A DNA stretch of 64,000 bases from Fictibacillus nanhaiensis. GTDB taxonomy: Bacteria > Bacillota > Bacilli > Bacillales > Fictibacillaceae. Made by a program: the position numbers and the translations under genes. Shown here piece after piece: positions 17,574 through 26,209 of the stretch (position 1 is its first letter; each line of letters begins with the position of its first letter). The notes below the pieces were generated by a model. The model was not told where the DNA came from, made no database searches, and worked only from the letters and a program-made list of their open reading frames with translations. Location of the stretch: assembly GCA_017052515.1 (NCBI GenBank), contig JAFHKR010000039.1, forward strand, positions 1,922,001-1,986,000, given 5' to 3'.

Positions 17574-18029
17574 TTACACTCCTCCTCTAGAATATTGTCT
17601 TTGTGTTGTTTCAACATTGGATTTTTTGAGTTTGTATTTTTCCCATAAATTCAATGCTGCATTTCCCCATTGAACCGCTTGCGATATTTGTTTAGACTGT
17701 CGCTCTGTTTCAACCGTAATCTGGTCTGTTACTTTGCGAACAGATTGGTTCACCTTTTGAACGGATTGACCGAAATCTTGAACGGCAGAGAACACGTTGT
17801 TAAGTGAATCTGATTTCTTTTGAACATCCTCGGCTAACTGGTTTGTTTTATGTAGCAAATCGGTTGTCTCGCGCGTTACGCCATCTAATTGCTTCTCTAG
17901 ACTTTCTAGCGTTACCGCGACATGATTGAGGGTGATTTGTAAAGATTTCAAAGCCCCTGATAAAAAATAAACGAGTACGACAAATGCAACTGCGACTAGT
18001 GCTACACTGATTGAGATAATGATATCCAT
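17574..18029 (-). CDS. ytxG: DUF948 membrane protein YtxG
   Basis: 151 residues. One N-terminal membrane segment (IIISISVALVAVAFVVLVYF) is followed by a long coiled coil (residues about 30-115), the DUF948 pattern. Function unknown. The frame stays open to 18122, but the ATG at 18029 (MDIIISISV) is 9 bases after AGGAGGTG. The upstream part also contains a SigB promoter, so the shorter form is right. First gene of ytxGHJ. Confidence 0.9.
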   Translation of the reverse strand: MDIIISISVALVAVAFVVLVYFLSGALKSLQITLNHVAVTLESLEKQLDGVTRETTDLLHKTNQLAEDVQKKSDSLNNVFSAVQDFGQSVQKVNQSVRKVTDQITVETERQSKQISQAVQWGNAALNLWEKYKLKKSNVETTQRQYSRGGV

Positions 18030-18064
18030 TATTCGAGACACCTCCTGAAAGTATATTATTGCTT

Positions 18065-18090
18065 TTTCCCGAGTTTTAATCAAAGAAAAC
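18065..18090 (-). promoter_or_regulatory. SigB-type promoter of ytxGHJ
   Basis: On the minus strand GTTTTC (18090-18085), a 14-base spacer and GGGAAA (18070-18065), close to the SigB consensus GTTTAA-N12-15-GGGTAT. It sits 36 bases before the ytxG start. ytxGHJ is a known SigB operon in B. subtilis. Confidence 0.7.
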
Positions 18091-18206
18091 GTGTTTTTTA
18101 ATAGTATTCTTTGCCACTTCATTAAAATCCTTTTCTAGAACATTACAAATTGTTTAAATTAAGTTAAAATAAAGAAGATATCAAATATATAGGGGGCTTC
18201 TTCAAC

Positions 18207-19319
18207 ATGAGAGATCCAAGAATTCAACAACTGGCAAAAAACTTGATTACATATTCCGTTAATCTGCAAAAAGGTGAAAAAGTATTAATTGAAAACTTTG
18301 GGCTACAAAAAGAACTTGTAAACGCACTTGTTCAAGAAGCATATGCTGCTGGCGGTTTTCCATTCGTATTACTTAAAGATCATTCGGTTATGCGCGCACA
18401 ATACACTCAAGCAACAGAAGAACAGATGGAGATGATCGCGAAGCACGAAGGTGATCTGATGAACCAGATGGATGCTTATATCGGTCTTCGTTCTGGTGAT
18501 AACATCAACGAAATGTCTGATGTTCCATCTGAAAAGATGGCGCTTTATGAAAAAACGATCTTTGCGATGCACCGTAAGATTCGTATCAAAAAGACAAAAT
18601 GGTGTGTGCTTCGCTATCCAAACGCTTCTATGGCACAATCTGCGAGCATGAGTACAGAAGCGTTCGAAGACTTTTACTTTGAAGTATGTAACCTTGATTA
18701 TGGAAAAATGGATGACGCGATGACTGCGCTAAAAGATCTTATGGATAAGACGGATAAAGTTCGCATCACTGGTCCTGGAACAGATCTATCGTTTTCGATC
18801 AAAGATATTCCATCCATTAAATGTTCAGGACAAAACAACATACCTGATGGTGAAGTGTTTACAGCTCCCGTGAAAGACTCCGTAAACGGAACGATCTCGT
18901 ATAACACGCCATCTCCATATAACGGCTTTACGTTCGAAAATGTGCAGTTAACGTTTGAGAACGGTAAGATCGTAAAAGCGACAGCAAACGATTCTGAGCG
19001 TATCAACAAGATTTTTGATACAGATGAAGGTTCTCGTTATGTAGGCGAGTTTGCGATTGGTGTTAACCCGTTCATCAAGCATCCGATGAAAGATATTCTT
19101 TTCGATGAAAAGATCGACGGCAGCTTCCACTTTACGCCTGGTCAAGCTTATGAAGAGGCTTATAACGGTAACGAATCAAACATCCATTGGGATATGGTCA
19201 TGATTCAACGTCCTGATTACGGTGGCGGAGAGATTTTCTTTGATGACGTGTTGATCCGTAAAGATGGTGTTTTCGTTCTTCCTGAATTAGAGCAATTGAA
19301 CCCTGAGAATTTAAAGTAA
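18207..19319 (+). CDS. M29 family aminopeptidase (AmpS-like)
   Basis: 370 residues. N-terminal RIQQLAKNLITYSVNLQKGE and the C-terminal block with GEFAIGVNP, HFTPGQAYEEAYNGNESNIHWDMV and the final metal-site stretch define the thermophilic aminopeptidase family M29, which uses a cocatalytic metal pair to remove N-terminal residues. It is shorter than AmpS (about 410), like a second clade common in bacilli. It probably works in cytoplasmic peptide turnover. ATG start after AGGGGG. Stands alone, divergent from ytxGHJ. Confidence 0.88.
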   Translation: MRDPRIQQLAKNLITYSVNLQKGEKVLIENFGLQKELVNALVQEAYAAGGFPFVLLKDHSVMRAQYTQATEEQMEMIAKHEGDLMNQMDAYIGLRSGDNINEMSDVPSEKMALYEKTIFAMHRKIRIKKTKWCVLRYPNASMAQSASMSTEAFEDFYFEVCNLDYGKMDDAMTALKDLMDKTDKVRITGPGTDLSFSIKDIPSIKCSGQNNIPDGEVFTAPVKDSVNGTISYNTPSPYNGFTFENVQLTFENGKIVKATANDSERINKIFDTDEGSRYVGEFAIGVNPFIKHPMKDILFDEKIDGSFHFTPGQAYEEAYNGNESNIHWDMVMIQRPDYGGGEIFFDDVLIRKDGVFVLPELEQLNPENLK

Positions 19320-19345
19320 TACTTGTAGAAAAGCTCATGTAAGTA

Positions 19346-19474
19346 GTTGATTTCCGTTCCAGGATGCTCGCTTTCCGGGGGGCGTGCGGTGAGCCTCCTA
19401 GCGCTCTGCGCTGTTAGGAGTCTCACCTGTCCCGCTGATCCCCCAGGAGTCTCCCACCTTGCACTACAATCAAC
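19346..19474. repeat. GC-richer dispersed intergenic repeat with GTTGATT / AATCAAC ends
   Basis: A 129-bp element in an otherwise AT-rich gap. It begins GTTGATTTCCG and ends CAATCAAC, so its ends are inverted copies. Inside, GTGAGCCTCCTAGCG and GTTAGGAGTCTCAC pair as a long hairpin. It codes for nothing convincing. From memory, closely similar elements occur many times in Bacillaceae intergenic regions. A shorter relative lies at 35743-35785. Confidence 0.75.
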
Positions 19475-19536
19475 TTATCAATGAAGCATAAGCCTTCGCA
19501 GGTATAAACTTTCACGAATTAATCAAAAGAAAATAC

Positions 19537-19567
19537 AAAAAAAGACTTGCCGTCCGGCAAGTCTTTT
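19537..19567. terminator. Bidirectional terminator next to murC
   Basis: Perfect arms AAAGACTTGCCG / CGGCAAGTCTTT with A- and T-rich flanks, 3 bases beyond the murC stop. It may also stop transcription from the aminopeptidase gene through the repeat. Confidence 0.9.
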
Positions 19568-19569
19568 TC

Positions 19570-20877
19570 TTATGGTTTTGCAGTCAGTGTTTCTTCATAT
19601 GCTCTTTGGAACTTTTGAATATCTCCAGCACCCATGAACAATAAAACACCATCTTTGTATTTTTTTAGTACATCCACTTTATCTTCTGTAATCAATTGTG
19701 CGTTAGGGATTTTTTCTATCAAATTTTCGATTGAAAGATTCCCAGCATTCTCTCTTGCAGAACCAAAAATATCACACAGGTAAACATGGTCTGCTTCACT
19801 TAGGCTTGCTGCAAATTCATCTAAGAACGTCTTTGTTCGTGTAAAAGTATGTGGTTGGAAGATCGCTACCACTTCACGATTTTTATACTTATACTTTGTC
19901 GCTTCAATCGTTACTTTAATCTCTGTCGGGTGATGAGCATAGTCATCGATCAAGATTTGATTCCCAACTGATTTTTCAGAGAAACGTCGTTTAACGCCCG
20001 TAAAGCTTTTCAATTGCTCTTTAATGATATCCATAGGTAATGTTTCATAATGACAGATCGCAATGACTGCCAGTGCGTTCAATACGTTATGTGTACCGTA
20101 CCCTGGAATCTGGAATGTCCCATAGAACGTGTTGCGTACGAATACATCAAATGTCGTACCTTCATCACCACGGTTCACATTCTTAGCTTGAAAATCATTA
20201 TGATCACCAAAGCCATAGAATACAACGGGCACTTGTGCATGAATCTCTTGAAGATTTGCATCATCACCACATGCGATAATCGCCTTTTTCACTTGCATCG
20301 CCATCGATTGGAATGCACTGATTACATCTTTTAAATCTGAAAAATAATCAGGATGATCAAAATCAATGTTTGTGATAATCGCGTAATCCGGGTTGTACGA
20401 TAAGAAATGTCTGCGATATTCACATGCTTCAAACACAAAGTATTCGCTGCCTTTGCTTCCTTTACCTGTTCCATCACCGATCAGATAAGAAGTAGGCTTT
20501 GCTGCACCGACTACATGTGCTAATAAACCTGTTGTTGACGTTTTTCCGTGAGATCCTGTAACTGCAATTGATGTAAAGTTAGATAGATACTCTCCAAGAA
20601 AATGGTGATATCTATGAATAGGTATATTTTTTTCATTCGCCTCTTGAATCTCTTCATGTTGTTCGCCAAAAGCATTACCTGCGATAATCGTTTGACCTTC
20701 TTTAACGTTGTTCTTGTCAAACGGTAACACCGGGATGTTTTTTTCTTCAAGTGCTGTCTGAGTAAAAATAAATTGTTCAATATCTGAACCTTGAACATCA
20801 TGACCATTGTCATGAAGAATTTGTGCCAACGGGCTCATTCCTGTCCCTTTAATTCCAATAAAATGGTATTTTGTCAT
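19570..20877 (-). CDS. murC: UDP-N-acetylmuramate--L-alanine ligase
   Basis: 435 residues. It adds L-Ala to UDP-MurNAc, the first peptide step of peptidoglycan synthesis. Seen: Rossmann-like [17 protein letters not shown]-binding [13 protein letters not shown], the substrate region ([11 protein letters not shown]) and the [10 protein letters not shown] motif typical of MurC. The frame is open to 20964, but the ATG at 20877 ([11 protein letters not shown]) follows GGAGGG with normal spacing. An extended -10 promoter is about 115 bases upstream. Confidence 0.97.
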   Translation of the reverse strand: MTKYHFIGIKGTGMSPLAQILHDNGHDVQGSDIEQFIFTQTALEEKNIPVLPFDKNNVKEGQTIIAGNAFGEQHEEIQEANEKNIPIHRYHHFLGEYLSNFTSIAVTGSHGKTSTTGLLAHVVGAAKPTSYLIGDGTGKGSKGSEYFVFEACEYRRHFLSYNPDYAIITNIDFDHPDYFSDLKDVISAFQSMAMQVKKAIIACGDDANLQEIHAQVPVVFYGFGDHNDFQAKNVNRGDEGTTFDVFVRNTFYGTFQIPGYGTHNVLNALAVIAICHYETLPMDIIKEQLKSFTGVKRRFSEKSVGNQILIDDYAHHPTEIKVTIEATKYKYKNREVVAIFQPHTFTRTKTFLDEFAASLSEADHVYLCDIFGSARENAGNLSIENLIEKIPNAQLITEDKVDVLKKYKDGVLLFMGAGDIQKFQRAYEETLTAKP

Positions 20878-20991
20878 GTATAGCCCTCCACAAAAAGAAC
20901 ACCTTCTAAAAGGCCTATTTGTATTATTATATGCCTGCTGTCTGAAACGGTTATTTATGCACATTCAGGCTTGATTCGGAATACTTGAACC

Positions 20992-21000
20992 ATTATAGCA
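20992..21000 (-). promoter_or_regulatory. Putative murC extended -10 promoter
   Basis: Minus-strand TGCTATAAT, a perfect -10 with TGn. It lies between the nicotinate phosphoribosyltransferase stop and murC. A second TATAAT occurs closer to the gene at 20931-20926. Confidence 0.45.
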
Positions 21001-21095
21001 AAGTTATTGTCCAATCACCATGATAGACAAATGATAAAAGTCTAATAGAGCTTTTTATCTATTTTAACCAAACTTCTCCAAAAAATAGATAGCTG

Positions 21096-22193
21096 TTATT
21101 CCACTAGCTCTAATCTTGGGTTATGGCGATAGATCCTTCCTGCTTTTGCTTGATGTTGTTCGTTCATCATCACATTATCACCAGTAAATCCAATATTGAT
21201 CTTTAGTAGATTACTACCTACCCCATAAATATCTACAGGTACTTTTTGTTCTTCAAACTGCTCAATTCTCTCTTTCGTAAATCCACCGCTAACAACAATT
21301 TTAACATGATGGAAACCTTCTTCATCTAAAGCTTTTCGAAGTGCAAAGATCAGTTCTGGATTCACACCTCTTGGATCAAACGACCCTAGTACATCAGGGT
21401 TTCTAAAGAAATATTGATCGACCATCGTTCGTGAAGTATCAACCCTTACCCCTTTTAACGTTTCTCCAAACTCTCTCGCTACTTTTAAAGCATCTGTTAT
21501 CACGTCATTGTTATAGTCAACGAGTGAGATCAGGTCGTCTTCAGGGTATTTCGCGTGATAAGCTTTCGTAGCTTCCACAATGTCACCATTAAAGATTTGA
21601 ATGAGAGCGTGTGGCATCGTACCCATACCTTGTTTGCCCCACCATTCATTCATCGCATGTGTAGCCTGAGCGGTTGAACCACCAATATAAGATGCATAAC
21701 CATCTCCAGCTTGTTGTGCAAAATGATCATCTCGGTCGCCCATAAAGATGACCGGCTTCTGTACGCCTGATTTACTAGCAGCTTTTACAACATTATAAAC
21801 ATTCGTAGCTACCGATGTTCTTCTGGCTAGAATTCCATCGATCATTCCTTCTAAGAAACCAAAGTTTTGATACGGCCCCTTAATCGTTAACACCGTTTCA
21901 AAAGGAGAGATTTTGTCTCCATCTTTTAAAGAATGAATCTCAAGAGAGTCAACATCCTTAGCAAATGTTTTAATAAGTGCGATCGCTTCATCTGAACCGC
22001 AAAAGACAGCGTCACTTTTTTGAAAGAACTGCATCGTTACGATATTCTCAGGTTTAAATGATTCTACAATCTCACATGTTTTAAGAAAATAAACAGCAGA
22101 GAACCAACCTTCTCTGATCCGTTCGTCAAATTTAAATGTTTTATTCGTGAGCCGCTTGATTTTTCCTTGCAGCTTTAATTCTATTTCTTTCAT
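21096..22193 (-). CDS. Nicotinate phosphoribosyltransferase
   Basis: 365 residues. It makes nicotinate mononucleotide from nicotinate and PRPP in NAD salvage. Seen: FKFDERIREGWFSAVYFLKT, the His-containing ATHAMNEWWGKQ and GTMPHALIQIFNGD, DTSRTMVDQYFF, and the phosphate-binding VSGGFTKERIEQFE with YGVGSNLL. This is the shorter branch of the family, unlike B. subtilis PncB (about 490). The frame runs to 22271, but the ATG at 22193 (MKEIELKLQGK) follows AGGAG. It lies between murC and sftA, a place where I recall no such gene in B. subtilis. Confidence 0.9.
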   Translation of the reverse strand: MKEIELKLQGKIKRLTNKTFKFDERIREGWFSAVYFLKTCEIVESFKPENIVTMQFFQKSDAVFCGSDEAIALIKTFAKDVDSLEIHSLKDGDKISPFETVLTIKGPYQNFGFLEGMIDGILARRTSVATNVYNVVKAASKSGVQKPVIFMGDRDDHFAQQAGDGYASYIGGSTAQATHAMNEWWGKQGMGTMPHALIQIFNGDIVEATKAYHAKYPEDDLISLVDYNNDVITDALKVAREFGETLKGVRVDTSRTMVDQYFFRNPDVLGSFDPRGVNPELIFALRKALDEEGFHHVKIVVSGGFTKERIEQFEEQKVPVDIYGVGSNLLKINIGFTGDNVMMNEQHQAKAGRIYRHNPRLELVE

Positions 22194-22231
22194 TACTTTA
22201 CTCCTCATGACTTTTTCCAAGGTAAAAAGAA

Positions 22232-22244
22232 GGGAACTATTCCC
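22232..22244. promoter_or_regulatory. Palindrome at the expected start of the nicotinate phosphoribosyltransferase transcript
   Basis: GGGAA-CTA-TTCCC, perfect 5-bp arms, immediately downstream of the -10 box on the minus strand. It could be an operator; the regulator is unknown. Confidence 0.35.
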
Positions 22245-22250
22245 CACACT

Positions 22251-22279
22251 ATAATAGCGAACAAGGCACAATAACTCAA
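22251..22279 (-). promoter_or_regulatory. Promoter of the nicotinate phosphoribosyltransferase gene
   Basis: On the minus strand TTGAGT (22279-22274), 17-base spacer, TATTAT (22256-22251). Confidence 0.55.
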
Positions 22280-22335
22280 GAAAATCATTTAACAGATACC
22301 TTTTGGCCTTATCAAGACAGTGTAAAATCGGAAAT

Positions 22336-22415
22336 TTGCCGATAAAAAGTTATATTCCCCGTTATAATCTTTTTCTTGCCGATATCATTTTATTTTTGCC
22401 GGCATCCTAAAATTC
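22336..22415. repeat. Four tandem 20-bp imperfect repeats
   Basis: Units at 22336-22355, 22356-22375, 22376-22395 and 22396-22415. Each begins TTGCCG or TCCCCG, and the CCG step recurs exactly every 20 bp in AT-rich sequence. It lies between the sftA terminator and the promoter of the nicotinate phosphoribosyltransferase gene. The sequence differs from the 21-bp array at 11211 but the design is alike. Function unknown. Confidence 0.75.
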
Positions 22416-22443
22416 TAATAATGCAGGATTTCTATACATCACC

Positions 22444-22485
22444 AAAAAAAGAGCCGTTGCAGGGCGTCCCCTGCAACAAGCTCTT
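22444..22485 (-). terminator. sftA terminator
   Basis: On the minus strand AAGAGCTTGTTGCAGGGG pairs with CCCTGCAACGGCTCTT, then seven T. Strong stem 8 bases after the stop. Confidence 0.88.
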
Positions 22486-22492
22486 TCTCACC

Positions 22493-25183
22493 TTACTCTA
22501 CACCACTATATAAACGATTTTCTAGTTCTTCTTGTGTAAGAAGAACATGTCTTGGTTTACTTCCCATCGTTTCAGAGACAAGGCCGAAACTTTCCATCAT
22601 GTCTACCAATCTTGCTGCTCGGTTATAACCGATTCTAAATCTACGCTGCAAGCTAGAAGAGGATGCTGCCCCTACTTCGATAACGTAGTAACACGCTTCT
22701 TCAAACAGTTCGTCTTCTACTTCTGTGGTTTGCTGATGCTGAATCAGTTCTTCACGAGTGAAAAGATATTCTGTCTGATACTCTTCTTTTACGTAACGTG
22801 TCACTTCTTCAATTTCTTCATCAGACACGTACGTTCCTTGAATACGAACCGCTTTGTTCGATCCATTCTCCATAAAGAGCATATCGCCTCGTCCTAATAA
22901 CCGTTCTGCCCCACTCATATCTAAAATGGTTCGTGAATCAATCGCGGACGAAACGGCGAATGCTGTACGAGTCGGCACATTAGCTTTAATCAGTCCCGTG
23001 ATAACATCTACTGATGGACGCTGTGTTGCAAGAAGAAGATGAATACCGCATGCTCTTGCTTTCTGAGCGATTCGGCATATTGCTTCTTCTACTTCTTGCG
23101 GTGATACCATCATAAGGTCAGCCAACTCATCAATAACTACAACAATGTACGGCATCTTGTTTTTATAATGTTGCTCTTCTTCCATCTTTTGATTGTAACG
23201 CTTTATCTCTCGTACACCTGTTTTTGCAAACTCTTCATAACGACGCTCCATTTCCTCCACTGCCCATTTTAAAGCAGCTGTTGCTTCTTTTGCGTCTGTG
23301 ATAACAGGTGTTACTAGGTGCGGAATATGATTGTATGGTGCGAGTTCGACCATCTTAGGATCGACGAGCAACAATCTCACATCTTCCGGCTTTGCTTTAT
23401 ACAGCAAGCTTACAAGTATAGAGTTGATACAAACGCTCTTTCCAGATCCCGTCGCTCCTGCAATTAGGCCGTGCGGCATCTTTTGAAGATCAGTCACTAC
23501 CGGTGCTCCTGAAATGTCTAACCCGAGAGCAACGGTCAGAGAGGATGCTGAATCCTTAAATACATCATCTTCAATGATCTCACGTAAATAAACAGCTCTA
23601 CTATGCTGGTTCGGCACTTCTATACCGATTGCGTTCTTTCCTGGAATCGGCGCTTCGATTCTTATGTCACGAGCAGCCAGGCTAAGTTTTATGTCATCTG
23701 TTAGGTTTGTGATCTTGTTTACCTTTACACCTGGTGCAGGCTGAACTTCAAAACGTGTAACTGCAGGACCTTTTGTCATGTGAACCACTTTTGCATTCAC
23801 ATTAAAGTTATCCAGTGTTGACTGAAGGGTTTGCTTTTGTTCGTTTAACCAAAGATCATCATCTTCGAGTGAAATCTTTGCTTTATTCAATAGAGACAAA
23901 GGTACGTATAACTGATTTTGGACAGCTTCAGCGCGTTGATGAATATTGAATTCGGTTCTTGGTGTTTGACTGCTTTCTGATTTTTGAATTTCTGGTTTTG
24001 AAACAGGACGTGTTAATGACTTCCTGTCTTTTTTTAGCATCAACACATTGAAAGGAACGAATTGACCGCCACTTTTTGGAACTTCCTTCTTTGGCTGTGT
24101 TTCTTCAGTAACTACATTTTCTTGTACTTGCGTTTCTTCTACAATACTAGGAGCTATTTCTTGAACAGGTTGCATTTTAGGTCTTTCGGTGCGTTTCTCA
24201 GCCACTTCAGATCCTTCAACAGGTTCAATCATTTGATTCTCTTTCTCAACATTTAAAGAGTGATCCTCATGATTTTCTTCTTCTGACACATACACGTCTT
24301 CGGATTCAACAATCATTTCAAGGGACTCACTATGCCCCTCTTCTTCCACTATATCTCGATTATCTTTTACAGGTATTTCCTTTTGATCAACTAAACGATG
24401 GTTTGATTCCTGCAAAATACTATTCTCACTTACGATCTCTTGTGAAACTATCACGTTTTCTGTGGTTGGGGCAGGAAGAACTTCTTCAACATTCTTTAAA
24501 AGTTCTTCTGTCACAGAGTCCTTTTCTGGGATATCTCTACCGATAAACAGGATACCTTCTGGCTTTCTCTTTCCATATCCGTATACAGGGGAAGGAACGT
24601 CTGTAGGTGTAAACCTCGATTTCACTTCAAGAGATGTTTCCTTTTGTTCAGGATTACTTTTCACATCATTTTTATTTCTTCTCTCGTATCCGTAAACAGG
24701 TGAAGGAACATTTGATGCTTTGAATGCTTGTCGTTTTGGTTCTTGGTTAAAGCCAGATGTTGTACCTTTAGATCTTCGACTCTCATTTTGAATCGTACGT
24801 TGCTCTCGAACAGGACGTGCTTCTTGGTATGATTTCTCTTCTCTACTGGAATCTTTATACGGGTGTGTCTCATTCTGCGGATATGTATGTCGTTGTGCAA
24901 CTGGTTTTGCAATCTTTTCATCTGGAATCACAGGAAAACGAAATGGTGCATTCTCTGGATACTTATGCAGCATTTTTGCAGGATGCTGTATATTTGATTG
25001 AGACGGTTTCCTTCCATTGCTTGCAAAAGGAGCTGGCTTCGTCTTCTGAGTATTCTCCATTCTTTCAGGAGATTGCTGTTTTTTTACAGATTCCTGACTT
25101 CGGGTTCTTTCTTCCTCATAGTAGGAATCATCTTCATTTTCATCGTCAAAAAACGTGTTCATCAATTTTTTTATCCAACTCAT
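22493..25183 (-). CDS. sftA: DNA translocase SftA (FtsK/SpoIIIE family)
   Basis: 896 residues. SftA is the soluble FtsK-type motor that clears chromosome ends from the closing vegetative septum in bacilli. There is no transmembrane N-terminus. Residues about 1-430 are a charged, disordered linker with two copies of VPSPVYGY. The motor has Walker A GATGSGKSVCIN (about 577), Walker B VVVIDELADLM and the FtsK alpha/beta core. The C-terminal gamma domain reads SSSLQRRFRIGYNRAARLVD, which recognises SRS polar sequences. Frame open to 25297, but ATG 25183 (MSWIKKLMNTFF) follows AGGTGAG. ytpR, next in B. subtilis as I recall, is absent. Confidence 0.95.
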   Translation of the reverse strand: MSWIKKLMNTFFDDENEDDSYYEEERTRSQESVKKQQSPERMENTQKTKPAPFASNGRKPSQSNIQHPAKMLHKYPENAPFRFPVIPDEKIAKPVAQRHTYPQNETHPYKDSSREEKSYQEARPVREQRTIQNESRRSKGTTSGFNQEPKRQAFKASNVPSPVYGYERRNKNDVKSNPEQKETSLEVKSRFTPTDVPSPVYGYGKRKPEGILFIGRDIPEKDSVTEELLKNVEEVLPAPTTENVIVSQEIVSENSILQESNHRLVDQKEIPVKDNRDIVEEEGHSESLEMIVESEDVYVSEEENHEDHSLNVEKENQMIEPVEGSEVAEKRTERPKMQPVQEIAPSIVEETQVQENVVTEETQPKKEVPKSGGQFVPFNVLMLKKDRKSLTRPVSKPEIQKSESSQTPRTEFNIHQRAEAVQNQLYVPLSLLNKAKISLEDDDLWLNEQKQTLQSTLDNFNVNAKVVHMTKGPAVTRFEVQPAPGVKVNKITNLTDDIKLSLAARDIRIEAPIPGKNAIGIEVPNQHSRAVYLREIIEDDVFKDSASSLTVALGLDISGAPVVTDLQKMPHGLIAGATGSGKSVCINSILVSLLYKAKPEDVRLLLVDPKMVELAPYNHIPHLVTPVITDAKEATAALKWAVEEMERRYEEFAKTGVREIKRYNQKMEEEQHYKNKMPYIVVVIDELADLMMVSPQEVEEAICRIAQKARACGIHLLLATQRPSVDVITGLIKANVPTRTAFAVSSAIDSRTILDMSGAERLLGRGDMLFMENGSNKAVRIQGTYVSDEEIEEVTRYVKEEYQTEYLFTREELIQHQQTTEVEDELFEEACYYVIEVGAASSSSLQRRFRIGYNRAARLVDMMESFGLVSETMGSKPRHVLLTQEELENRLYSGVE

Positions 25184-25288
25184 CTTCTCACCTATTTCTG
25201 TTGGTTGTTTCTTTATTGTAGCGAAAATAGAAGAGAAACAATAGTCTAAATATTCATCTGTAGCACATGCACGGAAAAGATAAGAAAT

Positions 25289-25320
25289 AAAAACCACTAG
25301 ATGATCTAGCGGCTTTTATT
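25289..25320 (-). terminator. ytpQ terminator
   Basis: Minus-strand arms CCGCTAGAT / TCTAGTGG followed by TTTTTATTTC, just after the ytpQ stop. Confidence 0.7.
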
Positions 25321-25321
25321 A

Positions 25322-26137
25322 TCAATCTGTTGTTTCTTCATCTATTGGTTTATTCTTGGCTAAAATAAAGACTGGTTCTAACTCTTTGTTGTCATACATA
25401 AACGGTAAAGCTGTAATCGGAACTCGTCCGTTCATAAAAAATTGCATCGCCATCTGAGCCAAGATATCGTATCCTTGCTTATTCTTAATATCTGCAACGA
25501 TCAGCACATCCTGATGTGGTATAGCTACTGCCATTTCTCCGGAGATATTCTTCTTCATCTCTTCTAAGAAAGCAATGTTTAAGATTCTACTCGCATCGTA
25601 TCCATCATTATGGTTTAAAAAGAAGAAGGTATTTCCTGCAACTTGGTCTTCTTTATGATCTGTTGATAAACGCTTTACATTGAACTTTGCCGCATCAAGT
25701 AATTGAGACTTTTCAACCTTTAACTCCTTCATCTTATTATTCGTAAGAAGTTTGTAGGTTTTGCCTAGGTCTAAAGCATAATATATCCTAGTCTCTGCTG
25801 TATGCTCTTGATAAAAAAGCTCTTCTCCTTCTGGCGTTTCCATTGGAAAGGATGCAGAGCGAATGACTGGAAAGATGCGTGATAGAGTATTCGAATCTTC
25901 ACGTTCAGGTGAAACGGCGTTCAATCCTTCTTCTACGTAATACACGAGTTTATCTATAAGCTCATCTTTTTCTTTTGACCAGCGAGCACTAAGCCCTCCA
26001 AGAGATAAGGTTACACCTTTACCTGTTACCTTATTTGTGATTCGAAGCGTTTCCTCTTCTCTATCGTATGCAAATTCACGTGTTGGGCTCATCAATTTCT
26101 CTTGTAGTGTTTTCTTTAATTTGATGGAACTACTCAT
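25322..26137 (-). CDS. ytpQ: DUF1444 protein YtpQ
   Basis: 271 residues, matching the length of B. subtilis YtpQ. No signal peptide, no membrane segment and no catalytic motif that I recognise. Conserved-looking blocks are LSLGGLSARW, FPVIRSASFP, FFFLNHNDGYDASRIL and the ending PVFILAKNKPIDEE. The function of DUF1444 is not known. ATG start after AAAGGGGGAT. It lies between sftA and the QueF-like gene, each with its own terminator. Confidence 0.88.
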   Translation of the reverse strand: MSSSIKLKKTLQEKLMSPTREFAYDREEETLRITNKVTGKGVTLSLGGLSARWSKEKDELIDKLVYYVEEGLNAVSPEREDSNTLSRIFPVIRSASFPMETPEGEELFYQEHTAETRIYYALDLGKTYKLLTNNKMKELKVEKSQLLDAAKFNVKRLSTDHKEDQVAGNTFFFLNHNDGYDASRILNIAFLEEMKKNISGEMAVAIPHQDVLIVADIKNKQGYDILAQMAMQFFMNGRVPITALPFMYDNKELEPVFILAKNKPIDEETTD

Positions 26138-26179
26138 CTATGAATCCCCCTTTCTTAAACAACGGTTATACGTAACGTG

Positions 26180-26203
26180 AAAAACCTCCTAATGGAGGTT
26201 TTT
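26180..26203 (-). terminator. Terminator of the EIIC-ytpP-QueF operon
   Basis: Perfect arms AAAACCTCC / GGAGGTTTT with loop TAAT, T-rich on the minus strand, 7 bases after the QueF-like gene. Confidence 0.85.
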
Positions 26204-26209
26204 GTTCAC

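Noticed and set aside
19217-19426. Minus-strand open frame through the GC-richer repeat
   Set aside because: It runs from the end of the aminopeptidase gene into the dispersed repeat and has no start signals.
19346-19474. Insertion sequence remnant
   Set aside because: No transposase-like frame and no clear target duplication visible; better described as a short dispersed repeat.
24817-25221. 134-residue plus-strand frame opposite the SftA linker
   Set aside because: Shadow of the low-complexity linker coding region; ends beyond the sftA start.
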